Below, in pieces: positions 11,308 to 25,200 of a stretch of 64,000 nucleotides of DNA. Within the stretch, counting starts at the first letter, position 1, and each line of letters starts with the position of its first letter. Under the pieces are notes generated by a model. The model saw only the letters and a list, made by a program, of their open reading frames with translations, did not search any database and was not told where the DNA came from. The translations under genes were made by a program, and so were the position numbers. This DNA comes from Glandiceps talaboti (taxonomy: Eukaryota > Hemichordata > Enteropneusta > Spengelidae): NCBI RefSeq assembly GCF_964340395.1, contig NC_135569.1, positions 11,163,519 to 11,227,518 on the forward strand. Reading direction: 5' to 3'.

Positions 11308-14060
11308 TCAGTGATACAATAGGTAGTTTTTCAGTACTGTTGGCAAAGGCAAGTCATACACTTTGTGAAGTCTCTCTTTACCGACGGATACACGGATTGC
11401 ACGTCGACACAGATCCATGAGAGGTAAAGGTTCAGCTGTTGAAATCAAGAAAGGAGAACAACAGTACATTAATACACATATTACATATATAAATACAGAA
11501 TTACTCAATAAATAAGACTTAAACTGTGTCATGTTTCAAGCTTTGTAAGCAGTTCTATGCATTCACTGAAATGTTGTCGTCATATTTCAACGCCCACTTA
11601 GGATTAGGATTACAAAATTTAGGTATGACAAAAAATAGATTTCTGGAAGTTGGCCCACAACAACAGAATGATTCTGTAGGTAATCCTCATGGCTCCTGTG
11701 ACTAGATAACATTAATACCATGACCCTGGATTAAAACGTGACCCTGTAACAGATGCCGCAAACACTATAACATTTAAATGGTCATCCTTGAGTATCTAAC
11801 ACACATACATGCCTGGTGATATTTTAATTTATGAGAGTACCACCATTTTTCTTGTAAACAGATGGTTAGCTTGTTCCTGACTAATGTGTCTTTACTGCTC
11901 GTGACTGGTGATGAAAGCATATCTATGAAATTTCAGAGGAATAAATTTAAGAGAGCGTCTACTACAGACATATGTCTTGCTTACTAAATTCTGCCAATAC
12001 TCTGTAGACAGTTAAGGACTGGGTAAAATGGATACTGAAATATTTTAATGATATCCACAGGCGTGATATCTTCATCGGCAGGTTGCTCTCTAAATATAAT
12101 ATCACTAAGTGTGTAGTGTTACTGAATTCCCCAGAAATATAACGTGATATTTACACCTAATTTAGCAAGCCCCCTCTCCCCTCCACGAGATTCAAAATTT
12201 TTTCAGACACCAGTTTAATATTATAAGACATTTTTTGACCATTCGTCCTGCTTTGCTCAACTTGTAGTTACAAATATACCCCCACCCCAGTAAAGAGAGG
12301 ATAAATTTTTAAATTAAGAAATCATGCCTTCAAAATTTTAATTAAGAAATGAGTGTACAACAACGGAATCAAACAATTGATACACATTTGTATCAAGCTA
12401 GGGAGTCCAGGATTAGGCTAAGGTTAGGGTTATGAATAGGTTGACTCCCTAGAATAAATTTGGATTATTTTGCTCATAACGAGTTCACATTGTTATATAA
12501 ATGTTCCCAAATTTTGAGTCATAAAATCCAACACAATAATATAAACAATGGCTTCACTCGGTTTCTGGCACACGGAAAGGGTAAAAAAGAACAAAGCATA
12601 TGGCCGTTTCAACTCTAAGGTGGGTTCTGACCTTGGGGGATATTGATATCTCCCTATTCATAACCTACAGCAAACAAAACATGTCCTTCCATTCCTCCAA
12701 TGACACCAACAACATTTACAACACGGCCAATCACCTTAAAAAAACAGGATTTTCAACCTAGCTATGGTTGTGAAGGATATTGAGCAATTATTCTCGTGGG
12801 AGATTACCAACATTTGGGAAACAATAGCAGATTTATGAATATAGGGTAGATTCTTTTTGGAAAGATATTTAACTGTAGCATGCTTAGGGTTTCCTACATA
12901 GAAAATGTGCCACATATATCAATAAACACATACAAATGTAGTAATACGCTAGGACAACGCTTTGAACAACATATCGAATAATGGAAAGTATCCCTGTATT
13001 CATAGATCACACGTCTATACTAGACAATGAATGTGACTACACTGTGACCTCATTATTCCAACATCGTGACTTACAATACAATGCATCTCTTGTTATGACT
13101 TGACTACAACACAAGTACGTTGTTTATGTTATTTCCCATGAAAATATTTTCTAACACTGGAGACAGTGGATTCCCTTTTTTGATAAAACAAATATTTATC
13201 TGGTATAAAAAAACATGCTTTGTAATAAACAGGATGAACGTCAAACATCAGATTTCATACCATAGGGAGTATAGATGATAATAAGTAGAAGGCATGCCCA
13301 TAGGCATGGAGTCAGCTGGTAGAATACACACACATTACAAAAGAATGGATTTATGATGATACTTACGATCAAGTCCACCAATGTATTTCATGCTTATTTC
13401 ACAATGTCCCCAGACGGCACTTACAACAGGGTATACTTTCTTTCCCTTAAGTCCTTTGAAAGCTACTCCGAGATACTGCCCATCTACTACAAAGCTTAGT
13501 GTACCTTCGTCCATGTCAAGCACTACAAGAAATTTATCGGGAACTACAAAGTTTTCATCAGAGTTTAAAAGGGCAGGATACGTAATTCCTGGATTGGTCT
13601 TAACATCATGGTATAGTTTGTTCCTACCGAGATCCCATCCCCAGGACTCGGCATTGCTTCCGATCAACGACTGATAGCCTACACAATGTAAAGGGGCAGC
13701 CTTCGTACCGACACCGACAACGGCATGAGTGCCCCGTTGACGCGTGTTCCAATGAATTTCCCACACATGAAGTCCTCTAGTATATCCCTGTTTGCCACGG
13801 ATGGAGTCTGTACTTTGTGCTACTGGATGGCGATGGAAGGTGTACGGGTCGTCGTCTTTGACAAAAATGTTCAATGATCTATCATTTTCATTCCATGAAT
13901 GTTTCACTTGTATGTCCTTGCCAACTGCTGGCATGTCTAGGAGAATATCAAGTCGACTGGGTTTATGGAAATCCATGCTAAGTATATAGTCTTTATTCAA
14001 AGGCTTGTATACTTGGTCTCTAGCAATTGTCTTTATACCACCTGAAACTTTCTGGCCCAT
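11308..14060 (-). CDS. SPSB1: SPRY domain-containing SOCS box protein 1/4 (two coding exons)
   Basis: Coding join on the minus strand: 14060-13367, then 11435-11308; 273 residues, the length of vertebrate SPSB1 and SPSB4. The family is the substrate-receptor part of Elongin B/C-Cullin5 ubiquitin ligases; the SPRY domain binds short Asn-rich peptides (DINNN type, as in iNOS, Par-4 and Vasa). The first exon holds the N-terminal extension ([11 protein letters not shown]) and the SPRY domain (about residues 55-230), with Arg77, Tyr129 and Trp217-Gly218 at the expected peptide-binding positions. Exon 2 is the SOCS box: a BC box (LPLMDLCRR) and a Cul5 box ([13 protein letters not shown]) ending in a stop. 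Donor cgtaagt after GLD and acceptor caacag restore Pro in GLDPEPLPL, exactly as in the family. An upstream in-frame ATG at 14084 exists, but the MGQKV start matches orthologues. SPSB1 and SPSB4 cannot be told apart here. Confidence 0.96.
11436..13366 (-). other. SPSB intron between the SPRY and SOCS-box exons
   Basis: A phase-1 intron of about 1.9 kb with consensus GTAAGT donor and CAG acceptor. It contains AT-rich unique sequence and a small inverted repeat (CTAGGGAGTC at about 12399 against GACTCCCTAG at about 12443). I see no coding potential in it. Confidence 0.85.
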
Positions 14061-14156
14061 GGTTGCATCAGGAATGCTGATCAAACACGACGGGTTTGAC
14101 AGTTTGTCAATTATTTTTTGGTTGAATCGAATCTCTTACTTCTTCTCGACCGAAAT
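14061..14156 (-). other. 5'UTR part of the first SPSB coding exon
   Basis: Upstream of the MGQKV start there is a good minus-strand acceptor (ttatttcacag) with the exon beginning at 14156. This implies a separate non-coding first exon further upstream, as is common in SPSB genes. Confidence 0.55.
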
Positions 14157-15660
14157 CTGTGAAATAATGAGAAAAGAAACCAGAATTAATATATGTAAGA
14201 TAACATACCAGTAAAATGATCAAGTCAAAGATTACTGAACTGCTGTTTTTAACATACAGCCTTTCAAAAAGGACACCACTTTACTTGAAGCCTTCCTAAC
14301 AAGGACATACATATGAATATGATGACAGATCTATTATTAGACAAAGACATCTCGACTTGCAGTTAACTACCTCTAAAGAACTGATTTTTCACCCATGGAA
14401 TCACCCAGTAATATAAATATCTATTCTGATACAACAGCAAATTCCAGATTTCTACAAGCTGGGGAAATATGTGGTTCTTCATTTGACCATGAACCGAGTA
14501 CAGTTGGGTTGGGTTGCGTCCTTATGTCCTTAAGAGGCCATGTATGATATGACCTTGACCACACTTTACATATAATCTCTGAGGACAGTATAGCTTTGTA
14601 CATATGGTCTGAGGTTAACTGTCTGCTATGTTGGAATACCAAGCTGCTTTGTAAAGCATGTAAATAGGTAATATTTACCAGACTAGTATTACAGTGATTT
14701 TTTATCAGGGTTTCCCTGTCCTGTATTCAAAAGCAAGAAATTGCATAAAATATGTAGGACTTTTTATGTTCATATGACCTCCCATTCAGAAAGCAAATGA
14801 AATGGAGTCTACATAAATTTAACTACATTGCTTCTGTTGCAAATGTTGTCAAACCTTGCTAAAAATACTGGATTTTTCCCAAGATTTCACAATATGTTGT
14901 TCCTGGGAACATAACCAATTACCAGACCCCAAACAACAACAATATATTATATATTTAAAATACCCACTTACACTAACACTTGCTGCCTACAGCTGGAAAG
15001 TCCCTTTTTGATAATTTGCCAAAACAAACCTACACACAATTCATTCATAAATTGGAACGAGATCGTTCACAGTGTGAAAATTCCCATCTTTGAGAAATAC
15101 ATTTTCCCGATGTCATCCATCTTTTCAGTACAGATTTCATATTAACTGATACAGTTATGAAAAAAAAGTGTTCTTGCAACAACCAAACATAACTTAGTAG
15201 GTTTTTTTTTCACCGACATAACAATTTATTGGGGTGAAGTCTTAAGGGCAATCCTTGAGTAGTCTGTTGTCAGTGTATAGACGTAAACAAGTGAAACAAC
15301 ATGCCAATGGCATGATAAATCTTAATACTATGATTCTTAACAGTATAAGCATGTACGTCACTGCGCCAGTGTTCCGGTTTCTATTTACGACAACTCAATT
15401 TCTTTAATAGATGTCTTTGCCCTTTTACCTTCATTCGGAGAAAGATAAGTTGTTTGCCCTTGTAACGAATTTAGAGGAAAAGACATGTTTTGTCCTTGTA
15501 CCTGGTAACTTATAGAAGGCATGTTGTTAGTCCTTGTCATTAAGTTTTATGATAAATTGATAAATGCATGTATTTGACCTTGTAAACTTATCAACAAACA
15601 TGATCGCTTTTGTGCATGCATCATATAGATTCATAGACATACTATCATACGTTGATTACC

Positions 15661-15691
<31 letters not shown>

Positions 15692-18191
15692 ATCAAAACA
15701 GCGTACCGCCAACATATTGGACTCCTTGAGCTGTGCAAATAGACTAGGCCAATATCCATTTTAAAACACACACTAGATCTGTCTACTTTCCAGGAGAGCG
15801 TGAATACAAAGATAATGGTGGCATTGAATATGGAATAATCCTGGTTATAAATTCAAATGTTGCCTCTCTATTTTGCCAAAGATTACAAATTTACATAAAT
15901 CAGATCATACCAAATATATATCCTTAGACTACCTCTGTTGGTTTACATAGTAAAATATGTAGAAGCATAATAAAAATAATGGAAACAAAATGGACAATTT
16001 CAGTACCGGGATAACAAACAAAACAGCCCCGTTTAAAATTTATTCTCTGGCCATTATTACCATTACAATACACTTGTTTACAACTTCCCCTGGTTGGACT
16101 GTACTGTAGATGTAGGTATATATGGACTATGGTACAATATTAACTCAATACAGGTTATTGAACCTACTAGTATCTCTGTGAACCTATACACAAATGTTGT
16201 TGTCCTACTCCACAATAGTGTGACATCATTACTCACTCTAATAAAACACAACTCAGAGTGTAAACAGGAAACATTCTTTGCCTCTCTCTGAACTGTCCGC
16301 CACACAACACATTCTTTTCCACATGTTTCTTTTTTGGTATTATGTCTGTGTCTGCTGTACAACGTTTCTAGACAGACAATTCTAGGTGTCTAATGTTACA
16401 CCACAAATCCTTTGTCATGTCCATACAGTTATTCATTAATTTACACATACTAAAACTTATCTCATTATCAAAGACAGACAGGATGTAGACACACATGACA
16501 TGAAACACACAACACAACAATGGAAAAAGCAGATGTATAGCACAGGATCATTTTACCATACCAACATTTTTCAGTAACATACAAAAATATGATAATTCAA
16601 ATAGGTCATCTAAATTTCAACTGGGTGTTTGCATTGTTAATCAGTGTTTCTTTGTAACATATGCATCCATATAGCTACCCTGATAATTATTAAAGAAGTG
16701 GGTCTGTCTCTACCTGTCTTCTCTCAACACAATAGACACAACTCTACCAACTGTTCATGCTTGTGTCTTTTGTACACATTCTAACTGGAATATTGATTAC
16801 TTTTTTTCTGACTATTTTACATAATATTTGGCACAAATGCTGTCACATAAATTGATTGACATAATACAAAGCTACTCCATTCTATAGAATTACTGACAAA
16901 AAATGATCTCATTTGCATATCTAAATTGATATGTATCAATCAATGCAGAGAATATTAAAAAGATTTCATACTCGTGTTCTTAATTTTTTTTCTGGATCCT
17001 ATCACTATTGTGAATGTAACCAACTAATTTATTCCTAAAATATATCTCACCTTAGTTCTGCATGTTCCCAATTTGCTCATTCTGATGAAATGTTTGTTAT
17101 TTCATAAACAACAATATTATCTTAACTTTCGTGAAAAATAATGACCTCGCTTTGTACGTGTTAGATAAAGGAATTTGGCGCTGTTCTGACTCTTTGTGAG
17201 GCCTTGTGAGTTGTTTACAAAAAAGATATTAATTTATGAATACTACGACAGGCAAAGACTGGAATGGAACCACTTCCTGTTCTAGAGTTGAGAAGCCCTT
17301 ACAAAATGGAAGATACAAAGAATGAAATTCATTCTTCGTGAACGGCTAAACAATGACTAACTGGTGATGTATCTATCTGACGTGACTAAGTGATGCCGTA
17401 CAGTCTAATAAATGACCTTTATATCACCCGAAATATACTATTGACCTTGAAAACAACTGTTTCACTGTACTTCGCATGGCGGCCATGGCCATCAGCGAGG
17501 CCATTTTATTTAAAATATTACGGTCGGTCGTCTAGATACTCAAAAAATCTCCTATATAAAAATATGGAGTAAAGGCGGGTATCATTTATCTCAAAGGTAA
17601 ACGGGAAATCCATGAAACAATTTCTGCCCACGCAGTGTTCCTGTGCGTGAATCAGAGAGTGAGCGACCGAACTCACTTGGGTGTGTGTGCGTGCGAGTGA
17701 ATTGATCGACTACAGAGGACAAAGAGAACAATATTCAAATGAATGAACATTTACTGCCTTCGACATACCACGATTTCATGACACATATTACAGTATTCCA
17801 AGACTTCACACTCATTCAAATGACTGTCTTCAGTTAAATGTATCATAAATTTTATCTCAGAAGTCTGAATTATCTATTTTTTCGGGTTTCAGACGGCCAC
17901 ACGTAATTTCACAAAATATGCACGGAAACCCAGCTGTTCTCAATTCCCGGCGTCGTGGACACGAATGTTACGAGCATACTCACCGAAAATTTCAACCGAT
18001 ACTCTTAATAAACACAATTTTTCTCAACAGTATTACAAGGAGGGTTGTTATGTTGTCGAAAATGGGTTACTTTCAACACGAGAAATACACCTAACACAGA
18101 ATTAGTCTCGCAATTTCGAAATTATTATTACTGGTAATGTGCGGCACTGCGAAAATAATGAAACAGCAAGGAAAAAAACATATGTACTTAC
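14157..18191 (-). other. Predicted SPSB 5'UTR intron, no gene seen
   Basis: This 4 kb stretch holds no recognisable exon on either strand. It includes a 23-base C run at about 15662-15684 and otherwise AT-rich unique sequence. I read it as the intron joining the predicted 5'UTR exon near 18192 to the coding exon. Confidence 0.45.
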
Positions 18192-18300
18192 ACAAAGAAA
18201 AGATGGTCCCTTGTTGCTATGAATTATACCGGAGAATATTTAGCTGAACCGACTCCTTGTTGCCGCCACTTTTGTGAACTGTGAGTTTGATGTGTGGTCA
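18192..18300 (-). other. Predicted non-coding first exon of SPSB and promoter vicinity
   Basis: A strong minus-strand donor (gtaagt at 18191-18186) follows AT-moderate sequence without long repeats. It lies about 4 kb upstream of the acceptor at 14157. The transcription start is not visible and the upstream edge is a guess; no TATA box or CpG-dense block is clear. Confidence 0.35.
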
Positions 18301-21110
18301 CTCGGTAAAATACTGACAAATAAATGACCGTTCAAGGCCCGTACGAAGAAAACAAAACCAATATGGCGTAGCAGGTCAAGGCAGGACATCACGTGACCGA
18401 GGCATAAACCAAACATCTTCCATTCGTTTAAAAACGACTATAATCAAACGGTTTCTCAGTTAATTATCTCATGAGTGGTATTTTCAAATCTATAATTGCT
18501 TTTAGGGCATAATTATGATGTTTTCATCTCTTTTTTCTGTGACTAAAAAGGGTCCAAAGTTCACCGTCCCTCAATCTGTAGCCTTAAACCCCTCTAGAGA
18601 ATAGTTTATCTTAGTGACGTCATTTACACGCGTAAACTACGTAACACTATCCGCTTGCGAGGAAAACAACCTTTGTTGGGATATCTGACTAAATATAGGA
18701 AGCACTCCACTATATTCCTTGAATTAGCCCCGACCCTTTTCCCAATTGTGTTCTCCTTGACGCATCACCCTTTCGTTCCTTACAAATTGCGTAGACAGTG
18801 AAGGCTGACCTATTTTATTGGACGAGATACATTAGATACTGTACATGTTGATGTTTTATGTTTTGTTTTTATTATTATATTTGCATGATGTCATCGCGGG
18901 AAGAGATAATGGGGGTGTGACGAATCAAAGGGCGGGGAGTGAGGAGAAATAATTTCGTAATTGTGTAAAGGGTGTTAAATATTGGTTGAATGAATTGTGT
19001 CGCACAATACCACTGTTTCGACTGCAGTTGACCGTTGAGATAAATTTATATTGTTGTTGTTATGTTATATTGTATAATGTGTTTGTTTTCGAGAGCTCAC
19101 CGACGTCTGTCAGGTGCTTGAGTGCCTGATCTGAATAATATTGTTCCGACAATTAAATTGTCACCTGTTTACCTTCGGCCCATCAAGTACGTATGATCGT
19201 CACAGTATCAAGCATGAAAAACCGGGTCATCCACGACATCATGTGACGTCACGATAGGGTATACCCACCCTTATCATATCCGCCGTGAGTAGTAGATTCC
19301 TGGTTTCGTACCGGAAATTGCGACATCCGTCGATAAAACCAGTGTGTACACCTGTAAGATAGTGATAGGATTTTTAGCAAATGATTACATCATACGAGGT
19401 TATAACCTAATCAATGTTCGGGTACCAAAGTTTAAGTTCGTGACCCTGACAATGTCAATGTCGTAATCTATCTCGATCTGTTCGCGAATTCGAAGGTCGT
19501 GTCAATAGCCGGCCGCGGGCACGTAGGATTTTTTCCTTGAACTGACATGACACGTAACCGCTCACAATAAACACACGTGTAAAGATTAATGTTGCGATGG
19601 ATGGGTAATATACATGTAAATATCAAAGCAACTTTGATTCCTTCCATTTACAGACTAGGTATAGTTTTCCTGGGTCCAGCGTCGAAAGTCGAGAACGACT
19701 ATATATAGAATCTAGCCGTCGTCTGGTTCTCGTGTTTTATTGGCTGACGGAACACGACCCCCCCCCCCCGAAAGCTTTTCCCCAACGATATATTTTGATT
19801 ACATAATTTGTCTTATATGGTAATTATCATAACTCTATAATAATCTGAATAAATTCCATAAATCATGTTAATTTTCTACATATGTATTTGCTTAATAAAT
19901 TACCAATACATATTCGTGTATTTATTATTGAAATTTGAAGATAACACTTTTGTTGTTCGTCTTATGACGAGCAAATCTGAAGGAAAACAAATATTCAAGT
20001 TGAATTGTGTGCCGGAGGGTAATGATATAAATTATTCTTCGTCTGATTCTGTGATGAGAAAACATGGAACAAATAGTCAAGGGAAGTGATATTTATAGTA
20101 TACAATGCTGTAACTTGGTCGAAGTTCCAGAAACCCTATAGGCCTACCAGCAGAATCTATCGTTTATTTCCGACAAAAGTAAATCACGTGATTAGTTATT
20201 CATAACTTTCTTTGTTATGCTAATCTTCCGCAAATAGCACTGCTGCTGACTAGACTAGACACGATCCCCGGGACACGATCACGATACTTTATGTACAAGT
20301 TTGTATAATAGCGTATAATACCTTGATTTTGTATCATAGCGACTGTCGTCTATTCTCTTTCAAATTGATTTATGGAATGTCGATACGGTGTTTTTCAATA
20401 TGACGTGCTTCAGGGAAACTTTTCTTCGTGAGGCTTCGGGGTTTTATTTCTGTATCAAATCGAGTGTTTAGTACGTAACCTCTTACTTTTTACGGGTAGG
20501 CTATATCATCCATTGAGAACCTCTTTCGGTAGTCTATCTGCTAGACCTCGGATGTTCTTCCGATAAAATACGACACACGACCGAACATCGCTATCGAGGA
20601 TGGAATATCCATGTTCGGGCAAGCCCTTACTGCGAACTTCGTTCGCTTATAGTATCGGGTGCCATTCTTTTTTTTCTCTGTGGTTTTCAACAAAAGTTAG
20701 GGGCGAGATCTGATAGTTCAATAAAAGTTAAAAATCCAAATTCTTTTACTTTGCGGATGGGGTGAGGGTTTTGAGCCATTTTAGTTCTTATCCTACAAAA
20801 ATCGACTTTGCTTTTAATGGATGTTTTGTACCCCTAAATACAAATATTTATTTAAAAAATGTCAAACTGAGAAATGGAAGAATTTTTGCTATAGTAAATG
20901 CATGTCAATAAAATAAAGTAAAGTGTCAACAAAAGAACTATTCTTTACTCACTACATACTGACTTTACATTAGCACTACAACTACTACATACTCATTTGA
21001 AATTGATTGTGCGGTTTGAAGCAATGTTCAATTTTGGTTGAATTATTTTTTAAAAGGGGGGGGGGTCCTGAGTTGTTTAAATTTTATCACAAGAAATATC
21101 ATAATTACGA

Positions 21111-21246
21111 CTGAGATACATTACTAGAAATACATTTTCATGGCATTTTAGACCACAACGCGCGACTTTAACAAAAAAAAGCGTTCCCGCAGCTAACTAG
21201 CCTTTGACGCTCTAAAATTCCACGAAAATGTATCAATGTATCTCAA
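21111..21246. repeat. Inverted repeat upstream of SLC25A11
   Basis: TGAGATACATT and TACATTTTCATGG with ATTTTAGA on the left pair with TCTAAAATTCC, CGAAAATGTA and AATGTATCTCA on the right. The arms are about 36 bp around a 60-bp spacer containing CGCGCG. It is non-coding. Confidence 0.6.
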
Positions 21247-21975
21247 CGCCAGTCTAAACTATAGTCAGTTACAGTTCTTCTGTGACCATTTCTTCTATCT
21301 TTGATCACAGGTACTGTAAATTAGTGGAGAAATAAAAACACTAGTCTTAGTACGAAAAACCGGGTCATCCACGACATCAAGTGACGTCACAATCTTCTAC
21401 GGGACCGGCAGGGCCTCCATCGGCGGCTAAGGCGAGAGGCTGACAAATGACAAATGCCTTGATTTAAATCGAATTTATCATTTATGTTTAATACGAAGTA
21501 TCAACAATAATTATTATTTTATTAAATTTAATAATCGAGTATAAATTTCTATCCAACTAGACGTACTTTCTTCTGCCATACGCTTATATGGGCCATCGTA
21601 ATGCTGGTATGTATGTCATCCATCATCCATCATTGTGTGAATAGCAATTGTGATTTTCGTGTTTTGTCGCTTATGTGCTGAGGTTATGCTCTCAAACAGC
21701 CGATAACAAAATACAACATTTTTTAAAATTGAGTTTTGTATGAGTTTACTCCTATCATCATCGCAAGCCACATTATGTTTTTTTTCTGCTGATGCAAGGA
21801 AAAATTGATGTGGGATCGCAGCGATAACCTGGAACAAAACAACATAAAGGGATGGCAATAGCCCCCTTTTACCACATCAGATTTTAATCAGAATATTGTA
21901 ATTCTTGTTGCATGGCAAGATTGTTGATATTAATTGGTAATTACCCTGTTGTTCATGTTAGAAATCGTGATTCAC

Positions 21976-22130
21976 TGGGTGCCGACTCAAAAATCAATTT
22001 TGATTGAACATATTGCACCATATTGTGCGATCCGCTGCACCAATACATTTACCCACTGGTGATTCAACATTTTTCAGGGAGTAAAATATTAAGAGTAATT
22101 CATTACATCTAACAAAACTTCTAAAAACGT
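21976..22130 (+). repeat. Dispersed repeat, copy 1 (SLC25A11 upstream)
   Basis: It shares GGTGC..., ATATTGCACCATA, TTTACCCACTGGTGATTCAA and CATCTAACAAAACTT with copies at 23428-23590 and 53817-53990, all in the same orientation. Confidence 0.65.
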
Positions 22131-22279
22131 TCACGTTACAACTAGCGCAGAAGTTCAAGTTTGAAGTACATTTTGCACTGTAAGAATGTGGCGACATGGC
22201 CTTGATCAACACAGTAGTACAAAGCGCCCTCAACAGCGGACCGGTACTATAATATCTGCAGACAGCTCTAGCTCTCAAA

Positions 22280-25200
22280 ATGGCGTCCAACTCAAGCACA
22301 CCGAGACAACCTCCTCCAATTCCAAATGCCATCAAGTTCTTATTCGGGGGAAGTGCTGGGTAAGTGAATACCATCAATGATTCAAGAACAACGTCATTAA
22401 CCAAAGTGAAAAAAATGTTTTCGTGAGGGCGATGTAATAATGTGATCGGTCGGTTATCATTACCAGCTGACCGGCAAGAGGTTTCTTTGGTTTAGATTTT
22501 TAAGTTTTACTCCCGCTGGTGCGTACGTGCAATCATTATATCTCAGAGGTATGAACAATAATACCGGTCTGACTGACTGCAATGAACGTTGTCGGGACTA
22601 CTACATCGCTATTTGAAAGCCAAGTCGGGGTTAACCTTTTCAATGTAAATCAGACCCGAAAGATTTGGCATTCATATGTCCAATGTCACGTTTGTTCATT
22701 TGTTACATCAGTTGATGCATCAATTTCATTTCTTGGAGGTCAGAGACCAGTAATTCACCCTCGTTGACATCCGCAGAAGGTTACTCTGACCCCGTGTTGC
22801 ATTCTTCTTATTAAATGCCAACACTTGGCTGTCTTCCAGTTTATACTGGGCAGTATTATCTCTCTGAAGTGGCTACTATTCTATAAATACAATACAATAC
22901 AATAATTCCTCTGCTTATGAATGAGATCCCTGCACGTGAATAGATCGTGATGTGACTGGACATATCCCCCCCACCCCATATCTTTTGTTCCCATTTTCAA
23001 CTAGTCCTATTTGTGGGTTGTCTGTGGTTGCAGACGGAGTAAGTCAACACTCAATTTTGACATTTCCCGTTCTTGGAGAAGGAAAGGGACACTCAGAATT
23101 GTGTCCTGAGTGACTTCGTCTGCAAACAGGACTAATTTTCAATTTGTATGTTTCAACTAATATTATTATATATGCTAATGGCATGGTAATCAAACCCTGT
23201 CAGCATCTCACAAATTAATAATTTGTTGACAAACAATATTAATATTGGTTTAGACTTGTTTGTGCTCAAGTCAGTGTACATGACTGGTACACAGGTTCTT
23301 CAGTTACTCTGAAATACTAAATTTTCACTCTTTTTAAAATTGTTTGTATTTAAATTAAGTCCTTTCAAAATACTTTCTATTCATAGATGCCATGCATTCC
23401 TTCCTTAATCAGTGATAATTTCATTAGGGTGCTGATTTTTGATTGCGGACCCAAAAATGAATTTTATAGGATATAAGATATTGCACCATACCATGTGTAC
23501 TGCCACACAAGTATGTTTACCCACAGGTGATTCAATACCGTTCAGGGTGTACAATATAAGGACAGTATATATTAAAACTATACATACTAACTTCTGCCGA
23601 TTCTACTAGGAGTATCAAAGAAAACCACTAAAATGGGGATTTATGGGGAACTTGGAAGATTCCCATTAGATATATTTGTCTATTTAATGAATACAAATAA
23701 CAACATATTACGAGAAGTTTTCAATTTCAACAAAGAAAACAAGACAAACTGGTACAAATCCACAACTTCTTATCTACCTAATTGATATGTAAATAAATTA
23801 CAAGTTAACGAAATTAGTAAAAAAATAAAAACACAACAAATAAACAACAAACAACACTATAGGAGTAAGAACAAACAGTTTAAAAAAAATGTTCAAGTTG
23901 CAGTTAGTGCAGCTTTAAATGTGGAATATAAACCAAGTATTTCCACCTATCATCGATTTAGGTATTTCCTAATGGAAGTATTATGTTTATGGGGTTGTTT
24001 TTGATTACCAGCATTTCTAATGAAGTCAGGATGGTTGAATTGGGTGATGATGTTTGATTTTAATGACATCAGTAAACATACATGTAGTACATTGATCAGA
24101 AAGGTGAATAGATCACTTTGGCAAAGTTCAACTTGACAGTTACCATGGTAATTAGGTCTAAATGACTCATGTCAAAATGTTCTAGGGTTGAGAATTAGAG
24201 ATTTTCTAGGTACTTATAATGGTGTAAGAAAATATCTGTGAAATCATATTAAATTAGATGTGATCGTTGAATGTATAGACACAAAATTGCTGGTACGTGT
24301 ACTTTGATATCAGTCACTAGCCAACTTGCAAACCAAAATGAGCAGATTCAAGGACTGTGGCATTAGTAATTGTTATGTAATGTAATGTTATGTTATGTTG
24401 TGTTGTGTTATGTTATGTTATGTTATCTTATGTTGTGTTATGTTATGTCATCTTATGTTATGTTATGTTATGTTATGTCATGTCATGTTATGTTATGTTA
24501 TGTCATCTTATGTTATGTTATGTTATGTCATCTTATGTCATGTTATGTTATGTTATGTCATCTTATGTTATGTTATGTTATGTCATCTTATGTTATGTCA
24601 TCTTATGCTATGTTATGTTATGTCATCTTATGTCATGTTATGTTATGTCATCTTATGTTATGTTATGTCATCTTATGTTATGTTATGTTATGTTATGTCA
24701 TCTTATGTTATGTTATGTTATCTTATGCTATGTTATGTTATGTTATGTTATTATTTATCAAGGTGTCCTATGTGGACTTAACAAATGAAATTATGTTTAT
24801 ATCAACACTCCAATAGCATAAACTAACGTGGTTGGTGGTAAGAACATAATTCTGTGCTAGAGAAATCCCTTTGACTACATGATGGAGATGATCAGATGAT
24901 CATAGCATGCATAGAGACTAGACTAAATGTCACCAAGGTATAGTAAAGGTTATAAGCCAGATCTGCCGTTGATATACTCCAGCCCAAAGTGGATCCTGTA
25001 GTCTAATGGGCCCCTATGATAGAACTCGTCAACTACATACTCTCAAAATTGATAATTACAACTAAAAGGCAGTCATGCTGGTAGAAAGATTGTAATAACT
25101 ACTACATAGGAAATTTTACAGGAAAATGGAATGTCTACACTGGCTCCAGTTCTTTGGGAGATTTTGTTTCAAGTCTCATATTCTGAACTATACAAAACAA

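Larger units (their letters stand above)
18301..22279. other. Intergenic region between head-to-head SPSB and SLC25A11
   Basis: No coding exon is seen in this 4 kb. It contains two copies of a 38-bp block with a CRE palindrome (19216-19253 and 21354-21391), a partial copy of a foldback element (20527-20580), an inverted repeat (21111-21246), a short G run near 21057, and one copy of a dispersed repeat just upstream of the SLC25A11 start (about 21976-22130). Both neighbouring genes probably have their promoters here. Confidence 0.6.

Noticed and set aside
14061-14084. Upstream in-frame ATG of SPSB (MISIPDAT extension)
   Set aside because: Family proteins start at MGQKV; the upstream codons are not conserved in the family.
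24370-24816. Overlapping MLCYV-type ORFs in three forward frames
   Set aside because: Pure consequence of the TTATG pentanucleotide array; all three frames give the same peptide repeat.
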